64,000 nt of DNA from Flavobacteriales bacterium BRH_c54. Lineage in GTDB: Bacteria; Bacteroidota; Bacteroidia; Flavobacteriales_E; Vicingaceae. Within the stretch, counting starts at the first letter, position 1, and each line of letters opens with the position of its first letter. Under the pieces are notes generated by a model that saw nothing but the letters and a program-made list of their open reading frames with translations, was not told the origin of the DNA and did not search any database. The position numbers and the translations under genes were made by a program. The stretch covers positions 1-64,000 of the forward strand of contig LADZ01000054.1 of assembly GCA_000961845.1 (NCBI GenBank), given 5' to 3'. Shown in pieces: positions 17,823 through 26,854 of the stretch.

Positions 17823-19177
17823 ATGTTTTATATCTCGATGACGAAGCTTCCAATCTAAAAGCTTTTAAAGCTACTTACAGAAGAATTTTTAATGTCTATA
17901 CTGCACTATCAGCCGAAGAAGGTTATAAAGTACTAAAGCAATTTCCTGTAGAAGTTATTATTGCCGATCAACGCATGCCCGGCAAAACAGGTGTAGATTT
18001 TTTTCAATCCATTTTAGAAACTTATCCTCACCCTATTAGAATTTTACTAACTGCCTATACTGATATTAATGCTGTTATTGACGCCATAAATAAAGGACAA
18101 GTTTACCGATATGTTACCAAGCCATGGAATGATTTCGACCTTAAACTTACCATAGAAAATGCCTATCAATTATATTTATTAAAAGAACAACACAATAAAC
18201 TTAACGCCAAATATCACAAAGTTTTTACCCAAGCAACCGATCCAATCATCCTTTTCGATTTAAAAGGTAGAATTATAGATTATAACAAATCTGCTGTCGA
18301 TTTTATTAAATCTGCCCCGGAAGATAGCTTGAATTTAAAAACTTTTTCTTCTTTCTTCAAAAACAAATCAGACATTGCTAAAGTTGTCAATAAAATTAAT
18401 GAAGACGGCTATATTAAAGATTCTGAATATAAGTTAGTTCTAAAAAATAACGAAGTTAGAAATTGCCTTATTTCCGTAAATTCTATCAATGATAGCTATG
18501 GCAATCCTGTAATTTTTCAAGTAATTATTAAAGATTACACCGAACACCATAGAGTGAACCAACTTTTATTAAAAACCATTATCAAAACTCAAGAAAAAGA
18601 ACGAGAAAGAATTTCAAGAGATTTGCATGATGGAGTAGGACAATCGTTAGCCGCCATTAAACTTCATATTGAAAACATTAAATATGAATCTACACATACT
18701 AAAGAATTAGAAACAATCTCTAACATACTAAAAGACACCATAAAAGATTTAAGAACCATTTGTTACGAAACATTACCTTTAGTACTTTATGATCATGGGT
18801 TAAAAAAAGCTGTTCAAGATTTAATTTCTAAAAACATTTCTCATCAATTAGATATGCATTTGAATTGCGATGACAATCTTCCTGAACTAGGCAAACACCT
18901 TAACATTGCTATATTCAGAATTATTCAAGAATTTATTTCTAATACCATTAAACACGGAAAAGCATCGCTTATAAATATAAACATATCTATAGTGGAAGAA
19001 AACATTTTAATTGAATTAAAAGACAACGGAATTGGTTTTGAAATTGCTGATTTATCAGTTAACCATGGCCATGGAATTCAAAACATTAGAAGCCGAGTAG
19101 AATCTTTTGCAGGAACGTTAGTCATGGAAAGTGCTTTAAAAAAAGGAACTTCATTTTCTATTTTAATTCCTTATTAA
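17810..19177 (+). CDS. receiver-PAS-HisKA_3 histidine kinase
   Basis: A 455-residue soluble protein: receiver (~1-120; Asp10-Asp11, Asp53 in IIADQRMPG, Lys104 in VTKPWND), PAS domain (~135-250, with FDLKGRIIDYNKSAVDF), HisKA_3 dimerisation region with His273 (ERERISRDLHDGVGQSLAAI) and an ATPase domain (EFISNTIKHGKA, DNGIGFEI, GHGIQNIRSRV). HisKA_3 kinases usually phosphorylate NarL/LuxR regulators; none is adjacent, the nearest being the gene at 4757-5389. The receiver is probably a target of the upstream membrane kinase, and the HisKA_3 core would pass the signal on. The ATG at 17810 lies inside the upstream gene. Confidence 0.94.
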   Translation: MERINVLYLDDEASNLKAFKATYRRIFNVYTALSAEEGYKVLKQFPVEVIIADQRMPGKTGVDFFQSILETYPHPIRILLTAYTDINAVIDAINKGQVYRYVTKPWNDFDLKLTIENAYQLYLLKEQHNKLNAKYHKVFTQATDPIILFDLKGRIIDYNKSAVDFIKSAPEDSLNLKTFSSFFKNKSDIAKVVNKINEDGYIKDSEYKLVLKNNEVRNCLISVNSINDSYGNPVIFQVIIKDYTEHHRVNQLLLKTIIKTQEKERERISRDLHDGVGQSLAAIKLHIENIKYESTHTKELETISNILKDTIKDLRTICYETLPLVLYDHGLKKAVQDLISKNISHQLDMHLNCDDNLPELGKHLNIAIFRIIQEFISNTIKHGKASLININISIVEENILIELKDNGIGFEIADLSVNHGHGIQNIRSRVESFAGTLVMESALKKGTSFSILIPY

Positions 19178-19181
19178 GCCA

Positions 19182-20318
19182 ATGCAACGCCTTTTAACTT
19201 TCTTTACATTAATTATTTCATTTTCTTGTGGAGAAATCAATGAATCTATAACTGAACCAACAACCCCATCAGCACAAATTAGTTACGCAAAAGGTTTTCA
19301 TATAGCTTACTTTAAAGATTACAAAATCGTTAACGTTCATCAACCTTGGAAAGGAGAAAATAAAAATCTAAACTATGTGTTGTATGAACATGAAAAACCA
19401 GAAAATGTAGAAGGTATTTTCATTAAAACTCCCATAAAATCTATTGTTTGCTTAAGTTTAACACATTTAGCTTTTATTGAAAAGCTAAATGAAGTTAACT
19501 CCATTAAAGGAATTGCGGGTTGTGATTATGTTAGCAGCGAAGTCATAAAAGAAAAAATTAGTACCAATGTTATCCAAGAAGTTGGTCAACACGAAGTATT
19601 TAACTATGAAATATTAGTAAATATTGCTCCTGATATTGTTATGGCTTATGGCATAGACCAATCTTCAACTGCCAAACTTAATAAATTTGCTTCATTAGGT
19701 TTAACAACTGTTCTAAATGCAGAATATATGGAGTTACACCCTTTAGGCATGGCAGAATGGATAAAATTTGTAGCTGCTTTTTATAATAAAGAACAACTAG
19801 CCGATTCTATTTTTAAACACATAGAAACAGAATACTTAAACGTAAAAAAAACAGTGGCAGATTTAAAAGAACAACCAACTGTTTTTACAGGAATGCCTTG
19901 GAATGGTGCTTGGCATGTTCCGGGAGGAACTTCTTTTCAAGCTCAATTTTTAAAAGATGCCGGAGCAAATTATATTTGGAGCGATAATGATGAAGAAAGA
20001 AGCATCGTAAAAAGCAAAGAAATTATTATTGATGAAGCCCTAAATGCAGATTTTTGGCTCAATGTAAATGCTTTTAACAGTATAGAAGAAATTGTTGCTC
20101 AAGATGCTGTGTTAGCCAATTTTGCAGCTGTTAAAAATCAACAGGTTTATAACAACAACCTAAAAGTAAATGCTGCTATGGGTAATGATTATTGGGAATC
20201 GGGTGTAGTAAATCCACACATTATTTTAAAAGATTTAATAGCTATTTTTCATCCAACAAAAATTGAACATCAGCTTTATTATTATAAAAGATTAGAGAAA
20301 AAATCTTCATCAAATTAA
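19182..20318 (+). CDS. periplasmic substrate-binding lipoprotein (iron-siderophore/cobalamin type)
   Basis: A 378-residue lipoprotein with a lipobox-like LIISFSC (Cys16). The body has the helical-backbone binding-protein fold used for iron complexes and vitamin B12: IKSIVCLSLTHLAFIEKLN, then NIAPDIVMAYG in the first lobe and FTGMPWNGAWHVPGGTSFQA in the second. No permease or ATPase gene is nearby, so it is an orphan. It begins 4 bases after the kinase gene, in the same direction, and so may share its transcript. A ligand-sensing rather than transport role, feeding the kinases, is possible but not shown. Confidence 0.85.
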   Translation: MQRLLTFFTLIISFSCGEINESITEPTTPSAQISYAKGFHIAYFKDYKIVNVHQPWKGENKNLNYVLYEHEKPENVEGIFIKTPIKSIVCLSLTHLAFIEKLNEVNSIKGIAGCDYVSSEVIKEKISTNVIQEVGQHEVFNYEILVNIAPDIVMAYGIDQSSTAKLNKFASLGLTTVLNAEYMELHPLGMAEWIKFVAAFYNKEQLADSIFKHIETEYLNVKKTVADLKEQPTVFTGMPWNGAWHVPGGTSFQAQFLKDAGANYIWSDNDEERSIVKSKEIIIDEALNADFWLNVNAFNSIEEIVAQDAVLANFAAVKNQQVYNNNLKVNAAMGNDYWESGVVNPHIILKDLIAIFHPTKIEHQLYYYKRLEKKSSSN

Positions 20319-20332
20319 ACCCATCACAAACT

Positions 20333-20758
20333 TTGAAAACTCCAAACTGCAATACCATTGAAGCCCTTGAAGCAGATTATTTATATAAAAAACTATCTCA
20401 ACTGCCTAATGCCGGTAACGGACTTTTTACTGCAATAGCTATTTATAAAGATGAAACCATAGCTGTTTTTAAAGGAGAGTTATTAACCGATATACAAGCT
20501 GAAAAGCGAGCATCAGAAGGAAATGATAAGTACTTCATTAATTTACTAAATGGAAGCATCATGGACTCCATGAATGTAACATGCTTTGCTAAATATGCCA
20601 ACGATGCCAGTGGTTTTGCCAATTCAAACTTTAAAAATAATGCGAAAATTACTTTAGATGATAATGATAAGGTATGCATACAGGCAACTAGAAACATTAA
20701 AGCCAATGAAGAATTGTTTTGTAGTTACGGCAAAAACTATTGGAAAAAACATGGTTGA
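20333..20758 (+). CDS. SET-domain protein (putative protein lysine methyltransferase)
   Basis: A 141-residue single-domain protein matching the SET fold. The N-terminal part (LPNAGNGLFTAIAIYKDETI, then VFKGELLT) corresponds to the SET-N segment. The centre (FAKYANDASG) is in the place of the R-F-x-N-H-S motif but is degenerate. The end (RNIKANEELFCSYGKNYW) is the classic E-E-L-x-x-x-Y-G segment, with the catalytic Tyr. SET proteins bind S-adenosylmethionine and methylate protein lysines. No ATG exists near the start, so the TTG at 20333 is the probable initiator. It is the last gene before a bidirectional terminator. Confidence 0.85.
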   Translation: MKTPNCNTIEALEADYLYKKLSQLPNAGNGLFTAIAIYKDETIAVFKGELLTDIQAEKRASEGNDKYFINLLNGSIMDSMNVTCFAKYANDASGFANSNFKNNAKITLDDNDKVCIQATRNIKANEELFCSYGKNYWKKHG

Positions 20759-20790
20759 ATAACATATACAGTATAATTACCTAAAAACAA

Positions 20791-20825
20791 AAAAAGCCCT
20801 GAAAGTTAATATTTCAGGGCTTTTT
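20791..20825. terminator. bidirectional hairpin terminator
   Basis: Fourteen-base perfect arms, AAAAAGCCCTGAAA and TTTCAGGGCTTTTT, around a 7-base loop. It sits between the converging SET-domain gene and gcvP, and the A-rich/T-rich flanks allow it to stop transcription from both sides. Confidence 0.9.
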
Positions 20826-20846
20826 ATTTAATTGTATTTTTAAAAT

Positions 20847-23708
20847 TTAGATTTCAGCATAATCTTCAATTGGGTTACAACTGCAAACCAAGTTTCTATC
20901 ACCATAAGCATCATCTACTCTACCAACAGTTGTCCAATATTTAGCATCTTCTACCCATTTTAATGGAAATGCAGCTTGTTGTCTTGAGTAAGGTTTATCC
21001 CAATTATCAGCTAACAAAACTTTAGAAGTATGTGGAGCATTTTTCAACACATTATTGGTTTTATCGGCTTTGCCTTCAATAATATCATTTACTTCTTCTT
21101 TAATAGCTATCATGGTTTCAGCAAATCTGTCTAACTCTTCTTTACTTTCACTTTCCGTAGGCTCTACCATTAATGTTCCTGCAACAGGAAAAGAAACGGT
21201 TGGAGCATGAAAGCCATAGTCCATTAAACGTTTAGCAATATCACTTACCTCAACACCCGATGCAGCTTTAAAATCTCTACATTCTAAAATCATTTCATGA
21301 GCTACTCTACCTTTATCATTAGTATATAATATTTTGTAATGTTGCTCTAATTTTGACTTTAAGTAGTTCGCATTTAAAATAGCAGCTTCTGTAGAAAGTT
21401 TTAAACCTGCTGTTCCTAACATCTTAATATATCCGTAAGAAATTAAGCAAACATAAGCACTCCCCCAAGGAGCCGCAGAAATAGCTGTTATAGCTTTATC
21501 ACCACCGGTTTTTACAATTACATTAGATGGTAAAAATGGCGTTAAGTGTTTAGCTACTCCAATAGGACCAACTCCAGGACCACCACCACCATGAGGGATA
21601 GCAAAGGTTTTATGTAAATTTAAATGACAAACATCCGCTCCAATATTAGCAGGGTTTGTAAGCGCTACCTGTGCATTCATGTTAGCACCGTCCATATAAA
21701 CTTGTCCACCATTTTGATGTACAATTTCAGTAATCTCCATGATGCTTTCTTCATAAACACCATGTGTAGATGGATAAGTAACCATAATACAAGATAGGTT
21801 AGCAGCATGTTCTTCAGCTTTAGCTTTTAAATCTGCTACATCAATATTTCCGTTATCATCGCATTTGGTAACAATTACTTTCATTCCTGCCATTACAGCA
21901 CTTGCCGGATTAGTTCCATGAGCTGATGAAGGAATTAACGCGATATTTCTATGCGTATCTCCCCTGCTTTCGTGATAAGCTCTAATAACCATTAAGCCTG
22001 CATATTCGCCTTGAGCTCCTGAGTTGGGCTGCAAAGAAACTGCATCGAAACCTGTAATCTCAGCTAAATCATCTTCTAATTTTTTCAACATTTCTTGATA
22101 ACCCTGAGCTTGATTTAATGGCACAAATGGATGAATATTTGCCCAATCTGACCAGCCTAAAGGAATTAACTCTGATGCTGCATTTAATTTCATGGTACAA
22201 GAACCCAAAGAAATCATAGAATGAGTTAAAGATAAATCTTTATTCTCCAATCTTTTGATGTACCTCATCATGTCAGATTCAGAACGATATTTATTAAAAA
22301 TTTCGTGCGTTAAATAAGCAGAAGTTCTTACTAAATCGACTGGTATTCCTTGCACACCTGAATTACTTCCAGCTTGTTTTCCTAATGCTTCTTCAAAAAC
22401 AGCTATTAACGCTTTTATAGTAGCTTCATTTTCTGTTTCTCCAACGCTAATAGAAACATAGCCTTCAGCATAAAAATTAAGGTTAATTTTATTTTCCAAC
22501 GCAATTTTATTGATAGCAGCTTTTTGTTCATTGCTAACTTCATAAGTCAAGGTATCAAAGAAAGTATTATTGACTCTCTTCAAACCTAACCCATCAATTC
22601 CAGCAGCTAGTTGAGCTGTTAACTTATTGATAGTAGTTGCTATATTTTTAATTCCTTCTGCACCATGATAAACAGCGTACATTCCTGCCATTACAGAAAG
22701 CAATACTTGTGCTGTACAAATGTTAGAAGTAGCTTTGTCTCTTTTAATATGTTGTTCTCTGGTTTGTAATGCCATTCTTAATGCTCTGTTGCCTTGTGCA
22801 TCAACAGAAACACCAATAATTCTACCCGGAATTGCTCTTTTAAAAGCTTCTTTAGTAGCAAAAAATGCTGCATGAGGTCCACCATAACCCATTGGCACTC
22901 CAAAGCGTTGAGAACTTCCTACAACAACATCCGCTCCCCATTCTCCCGGAGGTGTTAATAATGTTAAACTCAATAAATCTGCGGCAACAACTACCATGCT
23001 TTCTTTTGCATGAGCTTCAGCAGTAATTTTTTTATAATCATTAATTGCACCTTTAACAGTTGGGTATTGTAAAATGCATCCAAAAACTTTATCGTTAAAA
23101 GCAAAAATATTTTCATCTACAATAATCAATTCAATTCCTAGTGGAGTAGATCTTGTTTTTAAAATATCTATGGTTTGCGGCAAACAATCTGCTGAAACTA
23201 AAAATTGGTTGGCATCACTTTGTTTCAAGGCTTTGCTTCGGCTGTTGTAGGCTAAAATCATTGCTTCGGCAGCTGCAGTTCCTTCATCTAATAAAGAAGC
23301 ATTTGCCAACTCCATTCCTGTTAAATCTATTACTGCTGTTTGATAGTTTAACAACGCTTCTAATCTTCCTTGAGATATTTCTGCCTGATAAGGTGTATAG
23401 GCAGTATACCACCCCGGATTTTCAAAAATATTTCTTTTTATTACTGATGGAGTAATTGTACTATGATAACCTAATCCAATGTAAGATTGATATACTTTAT
23501 TTTTTTCACCTAACTCGGTAATGTGATTAAGGTATTCAAACTCTGTAAGAGGAGCATCTAACTCCAACTCTTTTTTCAACCTGATTTTTTCAGGGATAGT
23601 TTGACTGATTAATTCTTCTATTGAGTTGAGTCCAATTGAAGACAACATTGATTTTTTATCTTCCTCACGAGGACCGATATGTCTGTCTGAAAATTTATTT
23701 GCTGCCAT
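20847..23708 (-). CDS. gcvP: glycine dehydrogenase (decarboxylating), P-protein
   Basis: The P-protein of the glycine cleavage system decarboxylates glycine with pyridoxal phosphate and passes the aminomethyl group to lipoyl-GcvH. The 953-residue length is that of the single-chain (fused P1-P2) form. N-terminal landmarks: DRHIGPREEDKKSMLSSIGL, and GYGGPHAAFFATKEAFKR in the first half. The cofactor lysine lies in HLNLHKTFAIPHGGGGPGVG near residue 700, and PFDWVE-like NPIEDY ends the protein. No gcvT or gcvH gene is next to it, which is common in Bacteroidota. A -7 promoter box lies 37 bases upstream of the ATG. Confidence 0.97.
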   Translation of the reverse strand: MAANKFSDRHIGPREEDKKSMLSSIGLNSIEELISQTIPEKIRLKKELELDAPLTEFEYLNHITELGEKNKVYQSYIGLGYHSTITPSVIKRNIFENPGWYTAYTPYQAEISQGRLEALLNYQTAVIDLTGMELANASLLDEGTAAAEAMILAYNSRSKALKQSDANQFLVSADCLPQTIDILKTRSTPLGIELIIVDENIFAFNDKVFGCILQYPTVKGAINDYKKITAEAHAKESMVVVAADLLSLTLLTPPGEWGADVVVGSSQRFGVPMGYGGPHAAFFATKEAFKRAIPGRIIGVSVDAQGNRALRMALQTREQHIKRDKATSNICTAQVLLSVMAGMYAVYHGAEGIKNIATTINKLTAQLAAGIDGLGLKRVNNTFFDTLTYEVSNEQKAAINKIALENKINLNFYAEGYVSISVGETENEATIKALIAVFEEALGKQAGSNSGVQGIPVDLVRTSAYLTHEIFNKYRSESDMMRYIKRLENKDLSLTHSMISLGSCTMKLNAASELIPLGWSDWANIHPFVPLNQAQGYQEMLKKLEDDLAEITGFDAVSLQPNSGAQGEYAGLMVIRAYHESRGDTHRNIALIPSSAHGTNPASAVMAGMKVIVTKCDDNGNIDVADLKAKAEEHAANLSCIMVTYPSTHGVYEESIMEITEIVHQNGGQVYMDGANMNAQVALTNPANIGADVCHLNLHKTFAIPHGGGGPGVGPIGVAKHLTPFLPSNVIVKTGGDKAITAISAAPWGSAYVCLISYGYIKMLGTAGLKLSTEAAILNANYLKSKLEQHYKILYTNDKGRVAHEMILECRDFKAASGVEVSDIAKRLMDYGFHAPTVSFPVAGTLMVEPTESESKEELDRFAETMIAIKEEVNDIIEGKADKTNNVLKNAPHTSKVLLADNWDKPYSRQQAAFPLKWVEDAKYWTTVGRVDDAYGDRNLVCSCNPIEDYAEI

Positions 23709-23744
23709 AAATAGTTAATAAATTAAGTGAATAAAAAAGGCATG

Positions 23745-23752
23745 CAAATGTA
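23745..23752 (-). promoter_or_regulatory. predicted -7 promoter box for gcvP
   Basis: On the minus strand the sequence TACATTTG matches the Bacteroidota -7 consensus TAnnTTTG, 37 bases upstream of the gcvP ATG. No convincing -33 TTG element at the usual distance was seen. Confidence 0.45.
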
Positions 23753-23843
23753 AGAAAAGTAGCAATACGACTTCATTATTTCCTACTAATAAAATCATTC
23801 TAAACAGATGATTTATTAACCACTTTTCAACTTCATAAAAACA

Positions 23844-23877
23844 AAAAGCTCCAAGTATTAAAATACTTAGAGCTTTT
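23844..23877 (-). terminator. hairpin terminator after the FadL-like porin gene
   Basis: On the minus strand, arms AAAAGCTC-t-AAGTA and TACTT-g-GAGCTTTT (one mismatch) fold into a long stem followed by T-rich sequence. It lies 19 bases past the stop codon of the gene at 23896-25383. Confidence 0.82.
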
Positions 23878-23895
23878 AATGATTAATAAAATTGT

Positions 23896-25383
23896 TTAAA
23901 ACCTAAATCCTAATGTAAACGAAAGATAATGATCAGTCAAATCTACTGTGGCATAATCACCATGTTGCGCAATAATTGAAGTTACTGAATTATATTTTCT
24001 CATAGCATATGCCACATCAAAATAATATTCGTCTTGTTTAATTCCAATACCTGCAGAATATAAATTAGAACCGTAATCTGCATTAAATTTACTATCTAAA
24101 GGATTTCCCTGAAAGCGATATCCGGCTCTAAATCTAAATGGATCTAACCTCCATTCTGTACCCACTCTAATGTTATGTGTACTTTCAAAATTACTTCTAA
24201 TAGCTTGGTTTTCTAGAGAGAAATCTGCTCCAACGCCAAAAGAGTTATCTTGTTTTATTCTTGCTGAAGAATAATCTACATATTCATAATCTACATTCAA
24301 CACTCCATACCGACTGAAAACAAATGCACCACTTGTAATAAAACGATAAGGAGTTGTTACGATGTAATTAAAAGTACCATAGGGAGATTTTTCTGTAAGT
24401 TTTTCTCCATTTTTATTTTCTGAGACCACAGTTGTTTCCCAACTATCAGACAAACCATAAACTGTTGGTGTATGAAAAGCTACACCAAATCTAAACCAAT
24501 CTGAAAAACTATAAATCATACCTAATTTAAAATTAACCCCTGCTCCGGACGTTTTAATGTTTTCATTCACCGAAAAAGCCGTAAAGTCTGTTAAAGTATC
24601 TCCTTCCTCAGAAGTTTCTCTGTAAAACCTATTGTATTCATATCGTACAGAAGGTATGCCTATTAATCCGCCAATAAATAGTTTATCTCCATAATTCCCT
24701 CCCATTGCAAAATAAGTCTCTCCAGAACCACCTTTGGTTTCTATATTGGTTTGTTGTTTTATATTTTTAGAATCTTTAAAAACATGATCAAACTTAGTTG
24801 AGTCAGCTGCCATTGGATTTACCAAATATGTTTGATACCCCAAATTGGCGGTAAAAGGAAACATTTCTGCAATATCTCCACCTTGAGAGAAGTCAAAGCT
24901 ATTTAATTCATTTGTATAAGTTGATAAAAATGAACTATCTGTAGTACTATTAATAGTTACACTTCTGTTGTAATTTGCCAATCTATTATACCCAACACTC
25001 ATATTAAAAGACCTCCAGCCATTACTAGCTTCAAAAGTACCAACGATACCAATATTGCTAAAATGAAAGTTTAATTTTCCGTCTGTTCCCAAAGTGTTAT
25101 CAGCTACACTTTCTGAATAATTATAATGAAATGAAGGAGTAAAAGAAAAATCAGAACTTTTAAAAACTCCTAACCCTCCTGGATTTATACTTAACGAAGA
25201 CATGTTTGCCCCCAAAGCTCCAAAAGAACCTCCCATTGCATTAAATCGTGCATCTCCATAATGTTCTATATTAGAATAACGTAGTACGTCAAATTCATTT
25301 TGAGCTTTACCATTAATAGCAAACCCAAAGAACAACCCTCCAACTAATGCTATCTGAACTAATTTATATTTAGATACTAACAT
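23896..25383 (-). CDS. OmpP1/FadL/TodX-family outer-membrane porin
   Basis: A 495-residue outer-membrane protein with a signal peptide (~1-27, ending at INGKAQ). The mature N-terminus contains GGSFGALGANMSSLSINPGGLGVF, the OMPP1/FadL hallmark NPAGL-type plug motif, here as NPGGL. The rest is a beta-barrel with alternating hydrophobic residues ending in FTLGFRF, whose final Phe fits Omp insertion. These proteins pass hydrophobic compounds across the outer membrane. It is third of a minus-strand run with two tyrosine-rich exported proteins. Confidence 0.92.
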   Translation of the reverse strand: MLVSKYKLVQIALVGGLFFGFAINGKAQNEFDVLRYSNIEHYGDARFNAMGGSFGALGANMSSLSINPGGLGVFKSSDFSFTPSFHYNYSESVADNTLGTDGKLNFHFSNIGIVGTFEASNGWRSFNMSVGYNRLANYNRSVTINSTTDSSFLSTYTNELNSFDFSQGGDIAEMFPFTANLGYQTYLVNPMAADSTKFDHVFKDSKNIKQQTNIETKGGSGETYFAMGGNYGDKLFIGGLIGIPSVRYEYNRFYRETSEEGDTLTDFTAFSVNENIKTSGAGVNFKLGMIYSFSDWFRFGVAFHTPTVYGLSDSWETTVVSENKNGEKLTEKSPYGTFNYIVTTPYRFITSGAFVFSRYGVLNVDYEYVDYSSARIKQDNSFGVGADFSLENQAIRSNFESTHNIRVGTEWRLDPFRFRAGYRFQGNPLDSKFNADYGSNLYSAGIGIKQDEYYFDVAYAMRKYNSVTSIIAQHGDYATVDLTDHYLSFTLGFRF

Positions 25384-25415
25384 AATTTTTTATTTAAATT
25401 CAATTAACGACTTAA

Positions 25416-26762
25416 TTAACGAGGCGACTTTCTACTTCCTCCATAAGAACCTCCACTTCTAGAACCACCACTACTTCCTCCTCCTTTGTTATAACTTCCA
25501 CCACTTCTTGAAGGGGGTGAATAACTTGGTTTTGTGTTAGACTTTGGTGGATTATAATTTTGCTTAGGCGAAGGCTTAGTATAACTCGGCTTAGGGTTGT
25601 TTCTAGGTTGCGGAGTATAGCTAGGCTTCGGATTAGTCTTAGGTACATTATTTCTAGTAGGAGGTGTATAAGGATTTGTTTTAGGTGTATATGGTTTTGT
25701 AGGAGCCGTATATGGTTTAGGATTATTACCTCCTTGTGTTTTAGTTGGTGGTGTATAAGGCTTTGGATTAGTCCCCGCAGGTGTAGGGTTAGTTTTTGGA
25801 GCTGTTCCATAATTATTTTGCTTCACTGGAGTATTCACATTTCCTTTAGTTGGAGCATTAACATTGTTCTTTGGATAACTGCTTATACCACTTTTAGGAA
25901 CGGTGTTCAAACTTGGATTACTCTTAATAGCTTGTTCGTATTTCTCTCCAAAAGTTAACGATTTTCCGCCTGCATTTACTGTAGTAGCTCTTATTCCTCC
26001 GTAACCATCAGAACCTCCTGTATTTCCTCTTTTTCCATAATAATGGCTATTTCTATCATAGCTGTTATAGTAGTTACCTGAAGCATACAATCCATCATAA
26101 TAACCATTCATGTAACCGTGGTTATAACCAGACCAATATGAAGATCCATACCATCCCCAGCCACCACCGTAACCCCAGTGCCATGGACTACCCCAACCGT
26201 AATTCCAGCCCCAGCCGCCACCGTAGTAGCCGCCACCCCAACCCCAACCTACATTCCATCTCCACGGACTTGGGTACCACCATCCATAACTCACATAAAT
26301 ACTCGTTCCATAAAAATACGGATCGTAATTATAATAGTAGTAATTAGTGTAATAATCATCATAATAACCATACCTTCCAGCCGGTCTGTGGAATCGTCTA
26401 ATTCTTGAGGTATATTCATAATCATAATATTCATTATCGAAATCATAATTATCACCATTATAATAATTATTAGTAATTCTTACATTACCATTCTCATCTT
26501 CATAATAAGTGGTAGAATCAGTAATTCCAAGTTGACGATTATATTCTTCTTGAGCTTCTCTTTCTCTTTGGTCATAATAATAATCTGTAGCAGTTGAATA
26601 ATCTGCATCATTTATTTCTTCTTGCTCTTGCTCAAGATAATTAGCTTCATCACTTTTTTTAGATTTTTTCTTTGATGAAGGATAAAAATCATCTTGTGCA
26701 TAAACATTTGCTCCTAAAAAAGTGGCTAATGTTATTAAGGCTATGGTTCTAAGTGCTTTCAT
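25416..26762 (-). CDS. secreted low-complexity protein rich in Gly/Trp/Tyr, then Pro/Lys/Thr
   Basis: A 448-residue exported protein of no known function. Signal peptide ~1-22 (ends ANVYAQ), then an acidic Tyr-rich part (~23-135), a segment of about 85 residues dominated by Gly, Trp and Tyr (~150-235, for example NVGWGWGGGYYGGGWGWNYG), and a repetitive tail of NPKPYTPP- and NPKPSYTP-type units (~300-420) ending in Gly/Ser/Arg-rich sequence. A short conserved-looking stretch (KSLTFGEKYEQAIKSN, ~268-283) breaks the low complexity. Its first mature residues, QDDFYPS, match those of the upstream small gene (QDDFYIE), suggesting related proteins. The composition suggests an extracellular, self-associating or adhesive role, which is unproven. 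Confidence 0.85.
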   Translation of the reverse strand: MKALRTIALITLATFLGANVYAQDDFYPSSKKKSKKSDEANYLEQEQEEINDADYSTATDYYYDQREREAQEEYNRQLGITDSTTYYEDENGNVRITNNYYNGDNYDFDNEYYDYEYTSRIRRFHRPAGRYGYYDDYYTNYYYYNYDPYFYGTSIYVSYGWWYPSPWRWNVGWGWGGGYYGGGWGWNYGWGSPWHWGYGGGWGWYGSSYWSGYNHGYMNGYYDGLYASGNYYNSYDRNSHYYGKRGNTGGSDGYGGIRATTVNAGGKSLTFGEKYEQAIKSNPSLNTVPKSGISSYPKNNVNAPTKGNVNTPVKQNNYGTAPKTNPTPAGTNPKPYTPPTKTQGGNNPKPYTAPTKPYTPKTNPYTPPTRNNVPKTNPKPSYTPQPRNNPKPSYTKPSPKQNYNPPKSNTKPSYSPPSRSGGSYNKGGGSSGGSRSGGSYGGSRKSPR

Positions 26763-26854
26763 GTCTATATATTTTAATATGCTTTACTTTTTCAAATAAT
26801 GTTAATGAAATGTTAACACTTATGAAAAAGCAAACTCTGTGCCAATAATCAATT

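Noticed and set aside
13776-20758. The ThiF/acyltransferase/kinase run as an anti-phage system of the CBASS type II kind.
   Set aside because: No CD-NTase, E2-like, JAB or effector gene is present; the ThiF protein matches the Rv1355c type, and neighbours are sensor kinases.
25412-25810. Open frame in another reading frame on the same strand as the Pro/Lys/Thr-rich tail.
   Set aside because: It is a shadow of the repetitive tail; it has no independent start context and only low-complexity composition.
25420-25810. Regular repeats that could look like a CRISPR array.
   Set aside because: They are coding repeats (NPKPYTP-type) in frame, of varying length, with no spacers.
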